Source of the DNA: Taishania sp.
GTDB lineage: Bacteria > Bacteroidota > Bacteroidia > Flavobacteriales_D > Crocinitomicaceae
Reading direction: 5' to 3'
Length of the DNA: 64,000 nucleotides
NCBI GenBank assembly: GCA_030150045.1
Contig: JASLGM010000008.1
Coordinates: 51,130 to 115,129 of the forward strand
The notes under the pieces are model-generated. The model searched no databases and had not been told where the DNA came from. It saw nothing but the letters and a program-made list of their open reading frames with translations. This document shows positions 34,501 through 43,261 of this stretch, one piece after another. Position numbers and translations under genes: made by a program. The first letter of the stretch is position 1. Every line of letters starts with the position of its first letter.

Positions 34501-34632
34501 TATAACAAACTGATTGAGATGTTGCGAGGTTTGTAAACCAACAGTTTGTTCGAAGTCCTCTGAAAAAATGACTGATTGAGAAAAAGTATAGAGTCCAAAA
34601 ATGAAAGGGCAAATAAGTAGTAGATATTTCAT
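31549..34632 (-). CDS. Large T9SS surface protein with HYR-like repeats and gliding-type C-terminal domain
   Basis: 1027 residues from the chosen start MKYLLLICPFIFGLYTFSQS, a signal peptide; an upstream in-frame ATG (34737) would give a tail without signal features and lies before the likely promoter. A jelly-roll-like N-terminal region reaches to about 190. About six HYR-like repeats of roughly 80 residues follow (each with CP, DNC and paired cysteines, for example NANTQCEINLSNYTGQSTVN). The C-terminal domain (LPNLITPNYDGKNDYFDLNG, HIFDRWGSVVFQ, VPPGVYFYHIQL) is the type B sorting signal. A surface adhesin is likely; ligand unknown. Confidence 0.9.
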   Translation of the reverse strand: MKYLLLICPFIFGLYTFSQSVIFSEDFEQTVGLQTSQHLNQFVIESCAGNGPSNPGTKAAYIAPRVPLSDCGVYSSIFNGVHTATNQEEISVFFDVQAGCSNNLILRFDYKRIAQNNQSAYIKYRFLNTPWYELIPLPNTTGWSSQYLALPSYLSNTNFQLQFSYIAQDASNEIEPLAIDNIVVMGNDNQAPVISCPVGVEYNYSALCTPILPDLTNEISILNPCSTPYSITQSFPAGATVPPVFDVTLTLTTLSGFTTSCIIRAVAKDQVGPILTCPNNQTIGRNENCEAVLPDFRSQVTISENCTPISDIIVHQSIPPGTITSNSVINLTMSATDAAGNPGICQFSIELKDLAPPTIVNCPPVKTIYANTSCTQTVPNMLNEVSFTDNCTQPDFIFLQQSPPVNSPFGNTTQITVEAEDETGNRNTCVISTVLVDTIAPLMNCQQPISIVNIDACTFQTPDLSLQLTYTDNCTPNSQLLFTQTSNYAPGLPCSEQIDITVTVTDLNGNEKACVFTLAPTDQIPPTISCPPSTNVNANTQCEINLSNYTGQSTVNDNCGINTNRFTQTPLPGTILPVGTHPITLTTYDYAGNSNNCTFELHVIQTNTPTIQCPANISQCDPLVNYTAPITNSSCGETITLLSTHGLTSGMSFPIGETEMHYQVQNNNGQSAECRFIIHILNENEIAKISTSDLSLCGTNAANIEAITPQSGVGNWTVIQGSASLSSGTNPSTTVSNLSIGSNVFVWSVTHPICGTFHDTLRIQYGTTPQLSIAQDSAFACTQNYFNVNAVTNALTGLWSSNTSATFVNPSLPNTIATQLSFGWNTLYFTANQPGCTSITDSILVFRSGNYQMYTLEENYCFDQELTIKQPIPNHKDITSSKWSGSPHLLFNTEGNEALISGFKTGANEISLIMEYKHCPNTKQSVLVNVISCAEDLANELPNLITPNYDGKNDYFDLNGLEIQYTNLSLHIFDRWGSVVFQAEGEHALWRATQTNGDLVPPGVYFYHIQLNDSNNEIIKGSITVIY

Positions 34633-34658
34633 TCGCAATGTCGTTGAGTTTTCATGAT

Positions 34659-34666
34659 GAAAGGTA
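34659..34666 (-). promoter_or_regulatory. -7-like element of the T9SS cargo gene
   Basis: TACCTTTC on the minus strand, one base off TAnnTTTG, 27 bases before the chosen start at 34632. Confidence 0.4.
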
Positions 34667-34769
34667 AAACTAATTTTTTTTTTGGATTCTTTTAATGAAT
34701 TTATATGTTCTTGACTATTTACCGTTGACAACTTCACTTTTCAAGCTTTTCATCTATCATTTAATCTTT

Positions 34770-34777
34770 TATTTTTG
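34770..34777 (+). promoter_or_regulatory. -7 promoter element of ddl
   Basis: TATTTTTG matches TAnnTTTG and lies 17 bases before the ATG at 34794. It is downstream of the longer in-frame ATG at 34695 and so argues against that start. Confidence 0.6.
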
Positions 34778-34793
34778 TTTAAAATCGGTAGTT

Positions 34794-35756
34794 ATGAAAA
34801 TTGGAATTATTTGCGGAGGATTTACTTCTGAGTATGAAATATCCTTAAAAAGTGGAGGGACGATTGCTCAAAATTTGCCAAGCCCTTATGAAGCGATCCA
34901 AATTATTTTGGATAAAAATTCGTGTCAAGCCATTTATCAGGATCAACCGTATTCTTTTGATTTAAAAAGTGCATCATTTCAAATGAATGAACAAGTGGTT
35001 ATTGTAGATGCCTTTATTATTTATACGCATGGTGATCCTGGAGAGAATGGGAAATTACAAGCTATGTTTGATGTGTTTGGGCACAAGTATGTTAACTCAA
35101 GTGCTTTGGCGTCTGAGCTTTCGTTTGATAAATGGTTTTGCAATCAGTTTTTAAAAGGATTTGATATTCATGTTGCTCAATCTCAACTTGTTTTACAAGG
35201 AGATGCATATGATGCGAATGAATTGGTTGAGAGATTAGGTTTGCCTTTATTTGTAAAACCTTGTGATTCAGGGTCTTCTTTCGGGATTTCAAGGGTTAAT
35301 AAATTAATGGATTTAGTTCCTGCAATTGACAAAGCCTTTTTAGAGGGGGAGAGTGTTGTCATTGAGTCTTTTCTTGATGGAACAGAGGTTACTTGCGGAG
35401 TGTATAGAGACGATAAAGGTTTACATGCTTTACCTCTTGCTGAAATTGTATCAGGTAATGAATTCTTTGATTATGAGGCTAAGTACCTTGGTAAATCGCA
35501 AGAAATTGTACCTGCACGTATTTCTGAAGAGCATACTCTCGCGGTTCAGAAAGTTGCTCAAAAAGTGTATCAATTACTTCGGTTAAAGTCTTTGGCAAGA
35601 ATTGACTTTATGTTAGTAAATGGTACGCCTTATGTTATTGAAGTTAATACTACACCAGGATTTACAAGTGAATCACTAGTACCACGGATGCTGAAATACA
35701 AAGAGATTCCGATTTCAGATTTTTGGGCTGGGATTTTAAATTATCATCTGCGTTAA
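34794..35756 (+). CDS. ddl: D-alanine--D-alanine ligase
   Basis: ATP-grasp enzyme making the D-Ala-D-Ala dipeptide of peptidoglycan. 320 residues from the start MKIGIICGGFTSEYEISLKS, which fits the family; the segment upstream (from 34695) is unlike it. Central ATP-grasp region with PLFVKPCDSGSSFGISRVNK and VVIESFLDGTEVTCGVY; metal and substrate ligands in RIDFMLVNGTPYVIEVNTTP. Converges with dacB; the two stops overlap by 4 bases. Both act on D-Ala-D-Ala. Confidence 0.96.
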   Translation: MKIGIICGGFTSEYEISLKSGGTIAQNLPSPYEAIQIILDKNSCQAIYQDQPYSFDLKSASFQMNEQVVIVDAFIIYTHGDPGENGKLQAMFDVFGHKYVNSSALASELSFDKWFCNQFLKGFDIHVAQSQLVLQGDAYDANELVERLGLPLFVKPCDSGSSFGISRVNKLMDLVPAIDKAFLEGESVVIESFLDGTEVTCGVYRDDKGLHALPLAEIVSGNEFFDYEAKYLGKSQEIVPARISEEHTLAVQKVAQKVYQLLRLKSLARIDFMLVNGTPYVIEVNTTPGFTSESLVPRMLKYKEIPISDFWAGILNYHLR

Positions 35757-37177
35757 TAATTTGCCATTGCATCAAATACATCTTCCATTGCGTTGATGAG
35801 CTCTTTAGTTGTACTCAGGTGGTTGTTAGAAACGATAGCGAATGCTAATCGCTTTCCCGATTTTGTTTCTATATATCCTGCATAAGAACGCACTCTTCTC
35901 ATAGAGCCACTTTTAGCTCGCATAACTCCTTGTGCGGGCTTGTTTTTTGCAACAGATTTTAAGGTGCCTTCCAGGCCTGCTCTTGGTAAACTGTTGTAAA
36001 ATATGCTTGCGTTTTCTGATTTGTCCATGTATTTAAGTAAATCAGTAAGCATGGTTACACTGATACAATTGGTACGCGATAAACCACTTCCATCATTTAA
36101 GATTAAATTTTTGGAGTTTATTTTTTTCTTCCAAAAATCTTCTAAGGCTGTACAAGCACTATTGTGAGACCATTGGTTTTGTTTTTCAAAAGCCGCTATA
36201 CGCATTAATCCTTCAGCAAATAAGTTGACGCTTTCGAAGTTTGTTACTTTCATTATTTGTTCTAGATTCTTTCCTTCATAAATAAACAAAGTGTCACTTA
36301 TCGAAATCCCTTTCACTATGCGGGTTGTGCTTGCTTGATGGCATGAAATTCCATTTTTAGCTAAAAATGATTTTATTTCATCTGAAAGTGTTTGCTCTGG
36401 ATCAGGCATACTCCCTCTAATTGTAAAAGAAGATCTATTTTCTGGTAACTCGCCCGTTCCATATCTGGTCATGGAATAAGGAGCTCCAAATAGAGATGAG
36501 TTGTCTCCTCCCACTTTTCCAGAGATAATACGATTGTCAAAAATAATTTGTTGAGCGGGGGAAGTGTATAATAGTTCGCTAACAGTGCCTGCTTTTCCTG
36601 TTTTAAATGTGTAGGAAACAATATTGTCGTAAACATTAGAGCCTGAAAAATGAGCTCCGTAGGCATTCCCTATGTCTCCCCATTGCCAGTCTGCGGGTGA
36701 ACCTTCGTATCCAAATACGCTTCCGTCTACATAAATGTTTCCATCGATAGTTTGTATACCTTTAATTTGTAATTGTTGTAACCATACATTTAAAAAGGAG
36801 TCTTGTTTGTCTGTGAAATATCGGCTACCAAGGCTGACATCTCCGAATGATTTTATGATTAAATCTCCTTTCAATGTATTGTTTATAATTTGACCGTTGT
36901 GACCAAGTATGGTTTTGGAACGATAAGCAGGTCCCAATTGTTCTAGAGCATAAGCGGTAGAAAATAATTTTGTGGTAGAAGCAGTGGGCATTATTTTGTC
37001 CGCATTTATTTCATAGACTGTCTCATTTGTTCCTAGGTCAACTATTTTTAATGCAATTTGAGCTTGATCCAGAAAACTGGTTTTTTCAAACTTTTTAGCC
37101 GCACTATAAATCGTTTGAGCGTAAATTGAACTTGAAGATAGAAGTGTTAATAAGCTGAAAAAAAAGAGTCTATTCAT
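35753..37177 (-). CDS. dacB: D-alanyl-D-alanine carboxypeptidase/endopeptidase (PBP4 type)
   Basis: Class C penicillin-binding protein that trims or cuts peptidoglycan cross-links in the periplasm. 474 residues with signal peptide (1-20). Active-site S67xxK70 in PTASTTKLF; the SxN-type element is probably LNDGSGLSRTN and the third motif MRAKSGSMRRVRSYAGYI. The large insertion between the first two motifs is typical of the PBP4 family. Converges on ddl. Confidence 0.94.
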   Translation of the reverse strand: MNRLFFFSLLTLLSSSSIYAQTIYSAAKKFEKTSFLDQAQIALKIVDLGTNETVYEINADKIMPTASTTKLFSTAYALEQLGPAYRSKTILGHNGQIINNTLKGDLIIKSFGDVSLGSRYFTDKQDSFLNVWLQQLQIKGIQTIDGNIYVDGSVFGYEGSPADWQWGDIGNAYGAHFSGSNVYDNIVSYTFKTGKAGTVSELLYTSPAQQIIFDNRIISGKVGGDNSSLFGAPYSMTRYGTGELPENRSSFTIRGSMPDPEQTLSDEIKSFLAKNGISCHQASTTRIVKGISISDTLFIYEGKNLEQIMKVTNFESVNLFAEGLMRIAAFEKQNQWSHNSACTALEDFWKKKINSKNLILNDGSGLSRTNCISVTMLTDLLKYMDKSENASIFYNSLPRAGLEGTLKSVAKNKPAQGVMRAKSGSMRRVRSYAGYIETKSGKRLAFAIVSNNHLSTTKELINAMEDVFDAMANY

Positions 37178-37240
37178 GAAAAAAAACTTGCAGATGCTTA
37201 ATGATATTTCGAAATTAACGTAGAATTTGTAATTATCCTG

Positions 37241-37248
37241 TAATTTTG
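37241..37248 (+). promoter_or_regulatory. -7 promoter element of the polysaccharide locus
   Basis: TAATTTTG matches TAnnTTTG, 24 bases before the glycosyltransferase start. No TTG at the expected distance. Confidence 0.45.
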
Positions 37249-37271
37249 ATGTTTTAAAATTAACAAAATCA

Positions 37272-38456
37272 ATGCCAACACCAAAGTCAATCCGTATCCT
37301 AAGAATTATTAATCGATTTAATATTGGTGGTCCGACTTATAATGCTACTTTTTTGACACGTTTTTTACCTGAGGAATATGATACATTGGTAATTGGGGGA
37401 TTGCCCGAAGATGGTGAAGCTGACTCCCTTCATATTTGTGAAAAATATGAGGTAAAACCTTTGTTGATTTCGGAACTTCAACGCAATCCTGGTTTAGTAG
37501 CTGATTGGAAGGCTTTTTGGAGAATTAGAAAAGAAATTAAAAAATTTCAACCAGATATTGTTCATACACATGCTGCAAAGGCTGGGACTTTAGGGCGATT
37601 AGCAGCAGCTTCTTGTGGGGTGAAAATTAGAGTACATACGTTTCATGGACATGTTTTTCATTCTTATTTTGGTAAAAATAAAACTTCAATTTTTAAATTT
37701 ATTGAACGGTTTATGGCAAGGGTATCCACTAGGATTATTGCTATTTCCCCAGAGCAACGTCATGAATTAACAGATGTTTATCAAATTGCTTCTGAGCAAA
37801 AAGTGGCTATGATTCCTTTAGGATTTGATTTAAATGTTTTTCAAGAAAATGCAATAAAGAATAGACATAGGACGAGGAGTGAATATCAAATTTCAGATGA
37901 CGAGGTGGCTATTGCAATTATTGGAAGGTTAACAGCTATTAAGAATCATACCTTTTTGATTGATGTTTTGAAGGAATTGCAACACATGACTGAAAAAAAA
38001 GTCGTTCTTTTTGTAGTCGGAGATGGAGAATTAAGAGATCAAATACAAAATTATTGCGCACATATTAAATGGGAAAATCATTTTAGAGTAGAATTTACTT
38101 CTTGGATAAAAGAGGTTTCTGTATTTGTTCCGGGAATGGATATTGTTGCATTGTGTTCTTTGAATGAAGGCACCCCGGTAAGTTTAATTGAGGCACAAGC
38201 AGCAAACGTTGCTGTTATTTCTAACGACATAGGTGGAGTTAAAGATGTCGTGGGTCATCGAAAAAGTGGTTGGATTGTAACAAAATTAGATACATTTGAG
38301 TATAAAAGTGCATTGTTCAACCTTATACACGATGATGAGTTAAGAAATCAATTGCGAGAAAATGGATGGGACTTCGTAAAAGAAAAGTTTCATTATACGC
38401 GATTAGTGAAGGATATGGACAATTTGTATAAACAGTTGTTAGAAAATGAAAAGTAA
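37272..38456 (+). CDS. Glycosyltransferase family 4
   Basis: 394 residues, GT-B fold. The N-terminal half has RIINRFNIGGPTYNATFLTR and THAAKAGTLGRLAAASCGVK; the C-terminal half has the nucleotide-sugar region IAIIGRLTAIKNHTFLIDVL and the E-x7-E type motif in SLNEGTPVSLIEAQAANVAV. A retaining sugar transfer from a nucleotide sugar is expected; donor and acceptor are unknown. First gene of the polysaccharide locus, overlapping the next gene by 11 bases. Confidence 0.92.
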   Translation: MPTPKSIRILRIINRFNIGGPTYNATFLTRFLPEEYDTLVIGGLPEDGEADSLHICEKYEVKPLLISELQRNPGLVADWKAFWRIRKEIKKFQPDIVHTHAAKAGTLGRLAAASCGVKIRVHTFHGHVFHSYFGKNKTSIFKFIERFMARVSTRIIAISPEQRHELTDVYQIASEQKVAMIPLGFDLNVFQENAIKNRHRTRSEYQISDDEVAIAIIGRLTAIKNHTFLIDVLKELQHMTEKKVVLFVVGDGELRDQIQNYCAHIKWENHFRVEFTSWIKEVSVFVPGMDIVALCSLNEGTPVSLIEAQAANVAVISNDIGGVKDVVGHRKSGWIVTKLDTFEYKSALFNLIHDDELRNQLRENGWDFVKEKFHYTRLVKDMDNLYKQLLENEK

Positions 38457-39216
38457 TTTTTTTGGATATATATTATTGAGTCTTGTTTTGTTGCTTTCGA
38501 GTTGTGGAATAAACTCTTCTATCATGTTGAAGACTCCAAAAGGAGATAGAGCGCATCTTTATGATTCAATACCAATGCAGCCAAAAAGTGCTTATGTTGT
38601 TTCTGTAGATGATAAAATTGCATTTCAACTCTACACAAATCAAGGTGAAGTTCTTCTTTCAGGGAACGCTGATGTCAGTATGAAACAAATGAGTAGAAGT
38701 AGTGAAATAACTTATTTGGTTAACAAAGAAGGGATGGTTGAATTGCCGAAGCTAGGGAAGGTCAAGGTAGAAGGGCTCTCAGTAGAAGAAGCAGAAGACT
38801 TGTTGGAAAATCTTTATGGACTTGAATATTTAAACCCTTTTGTTCAATTGCAAATAAAAAATCAAAGGGTTTTGGTTTTTCCTGGTAGTGGAGGTGAAGC
38901 TAAGGTTATTCCGTTAGAGAATAATAACACAACTTTGATGGAAGCATTAGCTCTTGCTGGAGGATTGTCTGAAAGAGGGAAATCAAAATCAATAAAATTA
39001 ATGAGGAAAGAAGGGGAGGATCGGAAGGTTTATGCAATAGATTTATCTACAATTGAAGGATTACCTTATGGTGACATGGTTGTACAAGCTAATGATTACA
39101 TTTATGTAGAACCTTCTCCAAAAATCATGAGAGAAGTAGCTAAGGAAATGGCTCCTATTATTAGTATCATTTCAAGTACTTTGGTTATTATTACTGTAAT
39201 TACCAGTTTAAAATAG
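38446..39216 (+). CDS. Wza-like polysaccharide export lipoprotein
   Basis: 256 residues. A lipoprotein signal ends at LLSSC (about residue 20). The poly_export domain (about 45-130: AYVVSVDDKIAFQLYTNQGE, LVNKEGMVELPKLGKVKVEG) is followed by an SLBB-like domain (LMEALALAGGLSERGKSKSI). A hydrophobic helix near the C terminus (residues 235-253) would span the outer membrane, as in Wza. Partner of the downstream copolymerase/kinase. Confidence 0.93.
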   Translation: MKSNFFGYILLSLVLLLSSCGINSSIMLKTPKGDRAHLYDSIPMQPKSAYVVSVDDKIAFQLYTNQGEVLLSGNADVSMKQMSRSSEITYLVNKEGMVELPKLGKVKVEGLSVEEAEDLLENLYGLEYLNPFVQLQIKNQRVLVFPGSGGEAKVIPLENNNTTLMEALALAGGLSERGKSKSIKLMRKEGEDRKVYAIDLSTIEGLPYGDMVVQANDYIYVEPSPKIMREVAKEMAPIISIISSTLVIITVITSLK

Positions 39217-39220
39217 AAAA

Positions 39221-41611
39221 ATGTCGACCAATATTAACAGTTTCTTTATTAATAAAACATATGACCCTGCGTTATTTGCAACGGTTTTAAGACGTTTTTG
39301 GTGGTGGATTCCCATTTTTGTAGGTGTATTATTCTTCGCTTCAAAAATGTACTTGCGTTATACAAAACCTTTATATGAAGCAGAGGTCGTTTTACAACTT
39401 GAAACGGAAGATAACGCTAAGAATGTTATTGAAATTGAAAATGTTAATACAAAAGGGGATGTTTACTATTCGACAATAGAATTACTTAAATCAGAATTGC
39501 TATTTGAAAATGCAATGAAGGATTTAAAAATGGAAGTAAGCCTATTTGCAAAAGGAAAAATTTTAACGGAAGAAAAATATTTAAATAGTTCCTTCTCTGT
39601 GATTCCCTATTTGCTATTAGACACTAATTTTATCAATATCCCTGTTTTTATTCGTTTTATTGGTGATCAATTGACCTTGCAATATGAATTTCAAGGACAG
39701 CATGTTCTAAAAGGGAAGATAGGCGATAAAATTGAAGGACCTCATTTTGTTGTGGCGGTAAAGGTGAATCATCAAAAAGCTTTTATGAATGAACAAGAGA
39801 ATAGTGATTTGTATTTCCTGTTTAATAGCCCTGCTTCCCTAACAAAACGAATGTTAAAAGATTTAATGGTTTTGCCAATTGACGAAAAAGCAAGAACGGT
39901 TTCCATTCGATTCAGAAATAACAACCCACAAATTGCAAGGGATGTAGTAATGGGATTGACACAAACTTTTTTGGAGTTTAATGAAAGAAAGATGAAAAAA
40001 GGATCGGCAAATATCCTTCATTTCATTGATCAGCAATTAGACTCGCTTTCGATGGAGTTGAAGAAGTCGAAGGATAGTTTAATGGATTATCAAAAAACAG
40101 AACGTTTACCTGATCCAGAACAGCGAATGGGTACAATGCAATCTGAATTAGAACGTTTTCAAGAAGAACTATATACTTTAGAGGAGGAAATCTCAACACT
40201 TAAAAGCATCAATACAAAGGTGCAGAATCAACCTAATCGTATAGAAGTATACAGAATTTTGCCTGAATTGATGGGGAAATCTTTTGAGACAGCATTAGCT
40301 TTTCACGTAGAGTCTCTTTATAAACTCTTAGAAGAAAAAGAAGATTTACTCTTTAAATTAACTGCTGAAAGTAGTGAGGTAAAGCGCATAGAAAGAAGGA
40401 TTTCTGATAAATCTAATCAAATTGTACGAAGTATAGAGGCTGTAAATTCAAGATTAACAGCTCGAAGAATGCTGCTTAATCAAAAGGTGGAGGAGCTTAC
40501 TTCAGACTTTTCCTCATTACCTGAAAAAAGAATGGAGTTTAATAGACTGAAAAACATTCAAGATCTGAATGAAAAGTATTATCAATTATTGACGGAGAAA
40601 AAAGTTCAGTATGCCATTTCGGATGCAGGATTTGCTTCTAGTAATCGCATTCTTCAAAAACCAACCTTTGAAAATAATCTAGTTGAGCCAAATCGAAACA
40701 TGATTTATGTTTCTTTCTTGCTTTTAGGCGTGTTTTTAGGGCTATTTATGTTATTGTATAAATACATTACTTATAATGAAATTAACCTTTTAGACGATTT
40801 AGAAAGGTTGCTTCCGGAGAAAGCATCTGTGCTTGGTGGAATTCCTCAATCTAGAAATAGCATGGAGTTTTCTCAAATTGTGGTAACAGATTCACCTAAA
40901 TCAGTTATCGCAGAGTCTATGCGTAAAATCAGGGTTAATCTGAGTTATATTCATCCGAATTATAAAACGATTGCTATATCATCCTCTGTTTCCGGAGAAG
41001 GTAAAACATTTGTAGCACTGAATTTAGGCGCTATTATTTCTATGACAGGTAAAAAAGTAATCCTACTTGACCTAGATATGCGAAAGCCTAAAATACATTT
41101 GGCTTTTAATGTCGATAATTCTATTGGAATGAGTAGTTTGATTATTAAAAAGGCTACATTGGAAGAAGCAATAATAAAAAATGTGGAGAATAATATGGAT
41201 ATCATTACAGCAGGACCAATTCCACCAAATCCTTCTGAATTATTGTTAAGTGAAAATTTTAAAAGTATCATTGATGAATTGAAAGAAATGTATGATGTTC
41301 TAATCATAGATAATCCACCTGTTGGACTTGTTTCTGATGGAGTTCAATTGCTGTCTGAAGCTGATATTCCTATTTATATTTTTAAATCACAATATTCCAA
41401 ACGTATATTTGCATTTAGGATTCGAGAATTGTTTGAATTAAAACAGTTGAAAACGCTCAACGTTATCCTAAATGGGTTGCCAAATGTGAAAAGTAGCATG
41501 TATGGTTATGGTTACGGCTATGGCTATGGATACACAGAAGAAGAAAAACCAAAAAAGAACCTGAAAAAGAAATTTAAGATAAAAGCGTTTTCAAAAAATA
41601 AAAAGAATTAG
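39221..41611 (+). CDS. Polysaccharide copolymerase with BY-kinase domain (Wzc-like)
   Basis: 796 residues. N-terminal Wzz domain with a first membrane helix at about 28-46, a long periplasmic coiled-coil region (about 260-460) and a second helix at about 500-520. The cytoplasmic tyrosine kinase has Walker A SSVSGEGKTF, A' VILLDLDMRKP and B VLIIDNPPVG. The tail has alternating Tyr-Gly (SSMYGYGYGY and on), the autophosphorylation cluster; it is encoded by a repeated TAY-GGN unit at about 41498-41532. Controls chain length and export of the polymer. Confidence 0.94.
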   Translation: MSTNINSFFINKTYDPALFATVLRRFWWWIPIFVGVLFFASKMYLRYTKPLYEAEVVLQLETEDNAKNVIEIENVNTKGDVYYSTIELLKSELLFENAMKDLKMEVSLFAKGKILTEEKYLNSSFSVIPYLLLDTNFINIPVFIRFIGDQLTLQYEFQGQHVLKGKIGDKIEGPHFVVAVKVNHQKAFMNEQENSDLYFLFNSPASLTKRMLKDLMVLPIDEKARTVSIRFRNNNPQIARDVVMGLTQTFLEFNERKMKKGSANILHFIDQQLDSLSMELKKSKDSLMDYQKTERLPDPEQRMGTMQSELERFQEELYTLEEEISTLKSINTKVQNQPNRIEVYRILPELMGKSFETALAFHVESLYKLLEEKEDLLFKLTAESSEVKRIERRISDKSNQIVRSIEAVNSRLTARRMLLNQKVEELTSDFSSLPEKRMEFNRLKNIQDLNEKYYQLLTEKKVQYAISDAGFASSNRILQKPTFENNLVEPNRNMIYVSFLLLGVFLGLFMLLYKYITYNEINLLDDLERLLPEKASVLGGIPQSRNSMEFSQIVVTDSPKSVIAESMRKIRVNLSYIHPNYKTIAISSSVSGEGKTFVALNLGAIISMTGKKVILLDLDMRKPKIHLAFNVDNSIGMSSLIIKKATLEEAIIKNVENNMDIITAGPIPPNPSELLLSENFKSIIDELKEMYDVLIIDNPPVGLVSDGVQLLSEADIPIYIFKSQYSKRIFAFRIRELFELKQLKTLNVILNGLPNVKSSMYGYGYGYGYGYTEEEKPKKNLKKKFKIKAFSKNKKN

Positions 41612-41612
41612 A

Positions 41613-42167
41613 ATGAAAATTATTGATGGAGAAATTCCGGGATTAAAAATCATTTATCCAACAGTTTTCAAAGATGAAAGAGGTCTTTTTTTTGAAAGTT
41701 TCAACCAAAAGGTGTTTAATGAGGCCATAGGAAAAGAAGTTACTTTTGTTCAAGATAATGAAAGTGTTTCGAAGAAAAATGTTATTCGTGGATTGCATTT
41801 ACAACAAAAGCCATCAGCTCAAGGTAAATTGGTTAGAGTAGCTAAAGGGAGTGTGCTAGATGTTGCTGTTGATGTACGTGTTGGGTCTCCATTTTATGGC
41901 ATGTTCCAAATGATAGAGTTAAGTGAAGAAAATGGAGTGCAATTTTGGATCCCAGAAGGTTTTGCGCATGGTTTTATCGCTTTAGAAGAAGGAACAAAAT
42001 TTCTTTATAAATGTACTTCACTTTATGATAAATCAGCTGAAGTGTGCATCAAATGGAATGATGAACATATAGGTGTTAAATGGGGACGTGATGAGGTAAT
42101 TGTGTCAGAAAAAGATCAAGAAGGAGTTGCTTTCGTAAACTATCAATCTAATTTTGTTTATGAGTAA
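41613..42167 (+). CDS. rfbC: dTDP-4-dehydrorhamnose 3,5-epimerase
   Basis: Third enzyme of dTDP-L-rhamnose synthesis (RmlC). 184 residues: DERGLFFESFNQKVF, QDNESVSKKNVIRGLHLQ with the catalytic His, WIPEGFAHGFIALEEG and FLYKCTSLYDKSAEVCIKW. The other rml genes are not in the window. Its presence suggests that the polymer contains rhamnose or a related 6-deoxy sugar. One base after the kinase gene. Confidence 0.95.
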   Translation: MKIIDGEIPGLKIIYPTVFKDERGLFFESFNQKVFNEAIGKEVTFVQDNESVSKKNVIRGLHLQQKPSAQGKLVRVAKGSVLDVAVDVRVGSPFYGMFQMIELSEENGVQFWIPEGFAHGFIALEEGTKFLYKCTSLYDKSAEVCIKWNDEHIGVKWGRDEVIVSEKDQEGVAFVNYQSNFVYE

Positions 42168-43245
42168 CTATTTACTTATTTGCTTACTTGTTTTTGGATT
42201 TGCAATACTAACTAGTCTTTTTGTAAATGTTTTACTACTTCGTTTTTCAACCACTTTAGGAATACGGAATAAAAATGACGTAATCATTAGATGGAGTAAT
42301 CAATCGAAACCATCACTTGGAGGTGTAAGCTTTTTTATTGTTTTTCTAATTGCTAGTATCTTTTTTACCATTCTTGATCGGGAAGGATATATTTTTCATA
42401 ATCGGAAATTTATCTTCTTTTTTATAGCTGGAGGGATGGCCTTTGTTATGGGGCTTGCGGATGATGCATACAATACCAAACCCTTAGCGAAGTTGCTTAT
42501 ACAGATATTTTGTGGTGTTTTTTTGTGTTTCGGAGGAAGTGTATTCAACTTGTTTAACAATGATTTTTTAAATTATGGTGTAACCATATTTTGGGTTGTT
42601 TTACTCATGAACTCCTTGAATATGCTAGATAACATGGATGGAATTACTGGGACTGTTTGTCTATTTGTTCTTTTGTCCTGCCAAATAAGTATGTTGCAGC
42701 ATAGTGATTTTTCGCAAAGTATTTGGCAAATATTAAATATTGCGGTAATCGGGAGTATTATTGGATTTCTTTATCACAATATTCATCCATCAAAACTTTT
42801 TATGGGAGATGCAGGTTCGCAATTCATTGGTTTCTTTGTAGCATTTATGTCTATAGAGTTTTTAGCTAATACAAATTCTATTTCGGCAAGTTTGGGGTTC
42901 AATTGGCAAGGGTTAATCTTGGTGTTGATTGTATTTACAGTTCCATTTGCTGATACCGTTTCTGTAATTATTAATCGACTTTCTAAAGGAATTCCACCTT
43001 ATGTTGGAGGGAAAGATCATACGACACACCATCTTGTTTATAAAGGTAAAACAGATCGCCAAGTTTGGATTTTGTTTACGAGCTTAGCTATATTTAGTAC
43101 TCTAATTGCATGCGTACTTATTCAATACAAAGATCAACTTTCTTTTGTTTATTGGATAATAGGGTTGATGTATCCTATTCTAGTATTTATAGGTTTATTT
43201 TATGTTACAAGGAAATACAAAGAACCGCTCAAGAAAGTAGAATAA
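42160..43245 (+). CDS. WecA/MraY-family polyprenyl-phosphate sugar-1-phosphate transferase
   Basis: 361 residues with about ten membrane segments. Conserved aspartates in GLADDAYNTKPLAKLL, the motif NMLDNMDGITG, FMGDAGSQFIGFFVAF, and a cytoplasmic HTTHH motif in GGKDHTTHHLVYKGKTDRQV. This places it in the WecA branch, which starts lipid-linked glycan synthesis on undecaprenyl phosphate. Start: ATG at 42160, overlapping the rfbC stop by 8 bases; a TTG at 42154 is less likely. Confidence 0.92.
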   Translation: MSNYLLICLLVFGFAILTSLFVNVLLLRFSTTLGIRNKNDVIIRWSNQSKPSLGGVSFFIVFLIASIFFTILDREGYIFHNRKFIFFFIAGGMAFVMGLADDAYNTKPLAKLLIQIFCGVFLCFGGSVFNLFNNDFLNYGVTIFWVVLLMNSLNMLDNMDGITGTVCLFVLLSCQISMLQHSDFSQSIWQILNIAVIGSIIGFLYHNIHPSKLFMGDAGSQFIGFFVAFMSIEFLANTNSISASLGFNWQGLILVLIVFTVPFADTVSVIINRLSKGIPPYVGGKDHTTHHLVYKGKTDRQVWILFTSLAIFSTLIACVLIQYKDQLSFVYWIIGLMYPILVFIGLFYVTRKYKEPLKKVE

Positions 43246-43261
43246 TCACTAATTTTGAAGA

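Noticed and set aside
34633..34737. Longer N terminus for the T9SS cargo protein
   Set aside because: It would bury a clear signal peptide 35 residues inside the protein.
34695..34793. Longer N terminus for Ddl
   Set aside because: Promoter element at 34770-34777 is downstream of that ATG; the added stretch is hydrophobic and unlike ligases.
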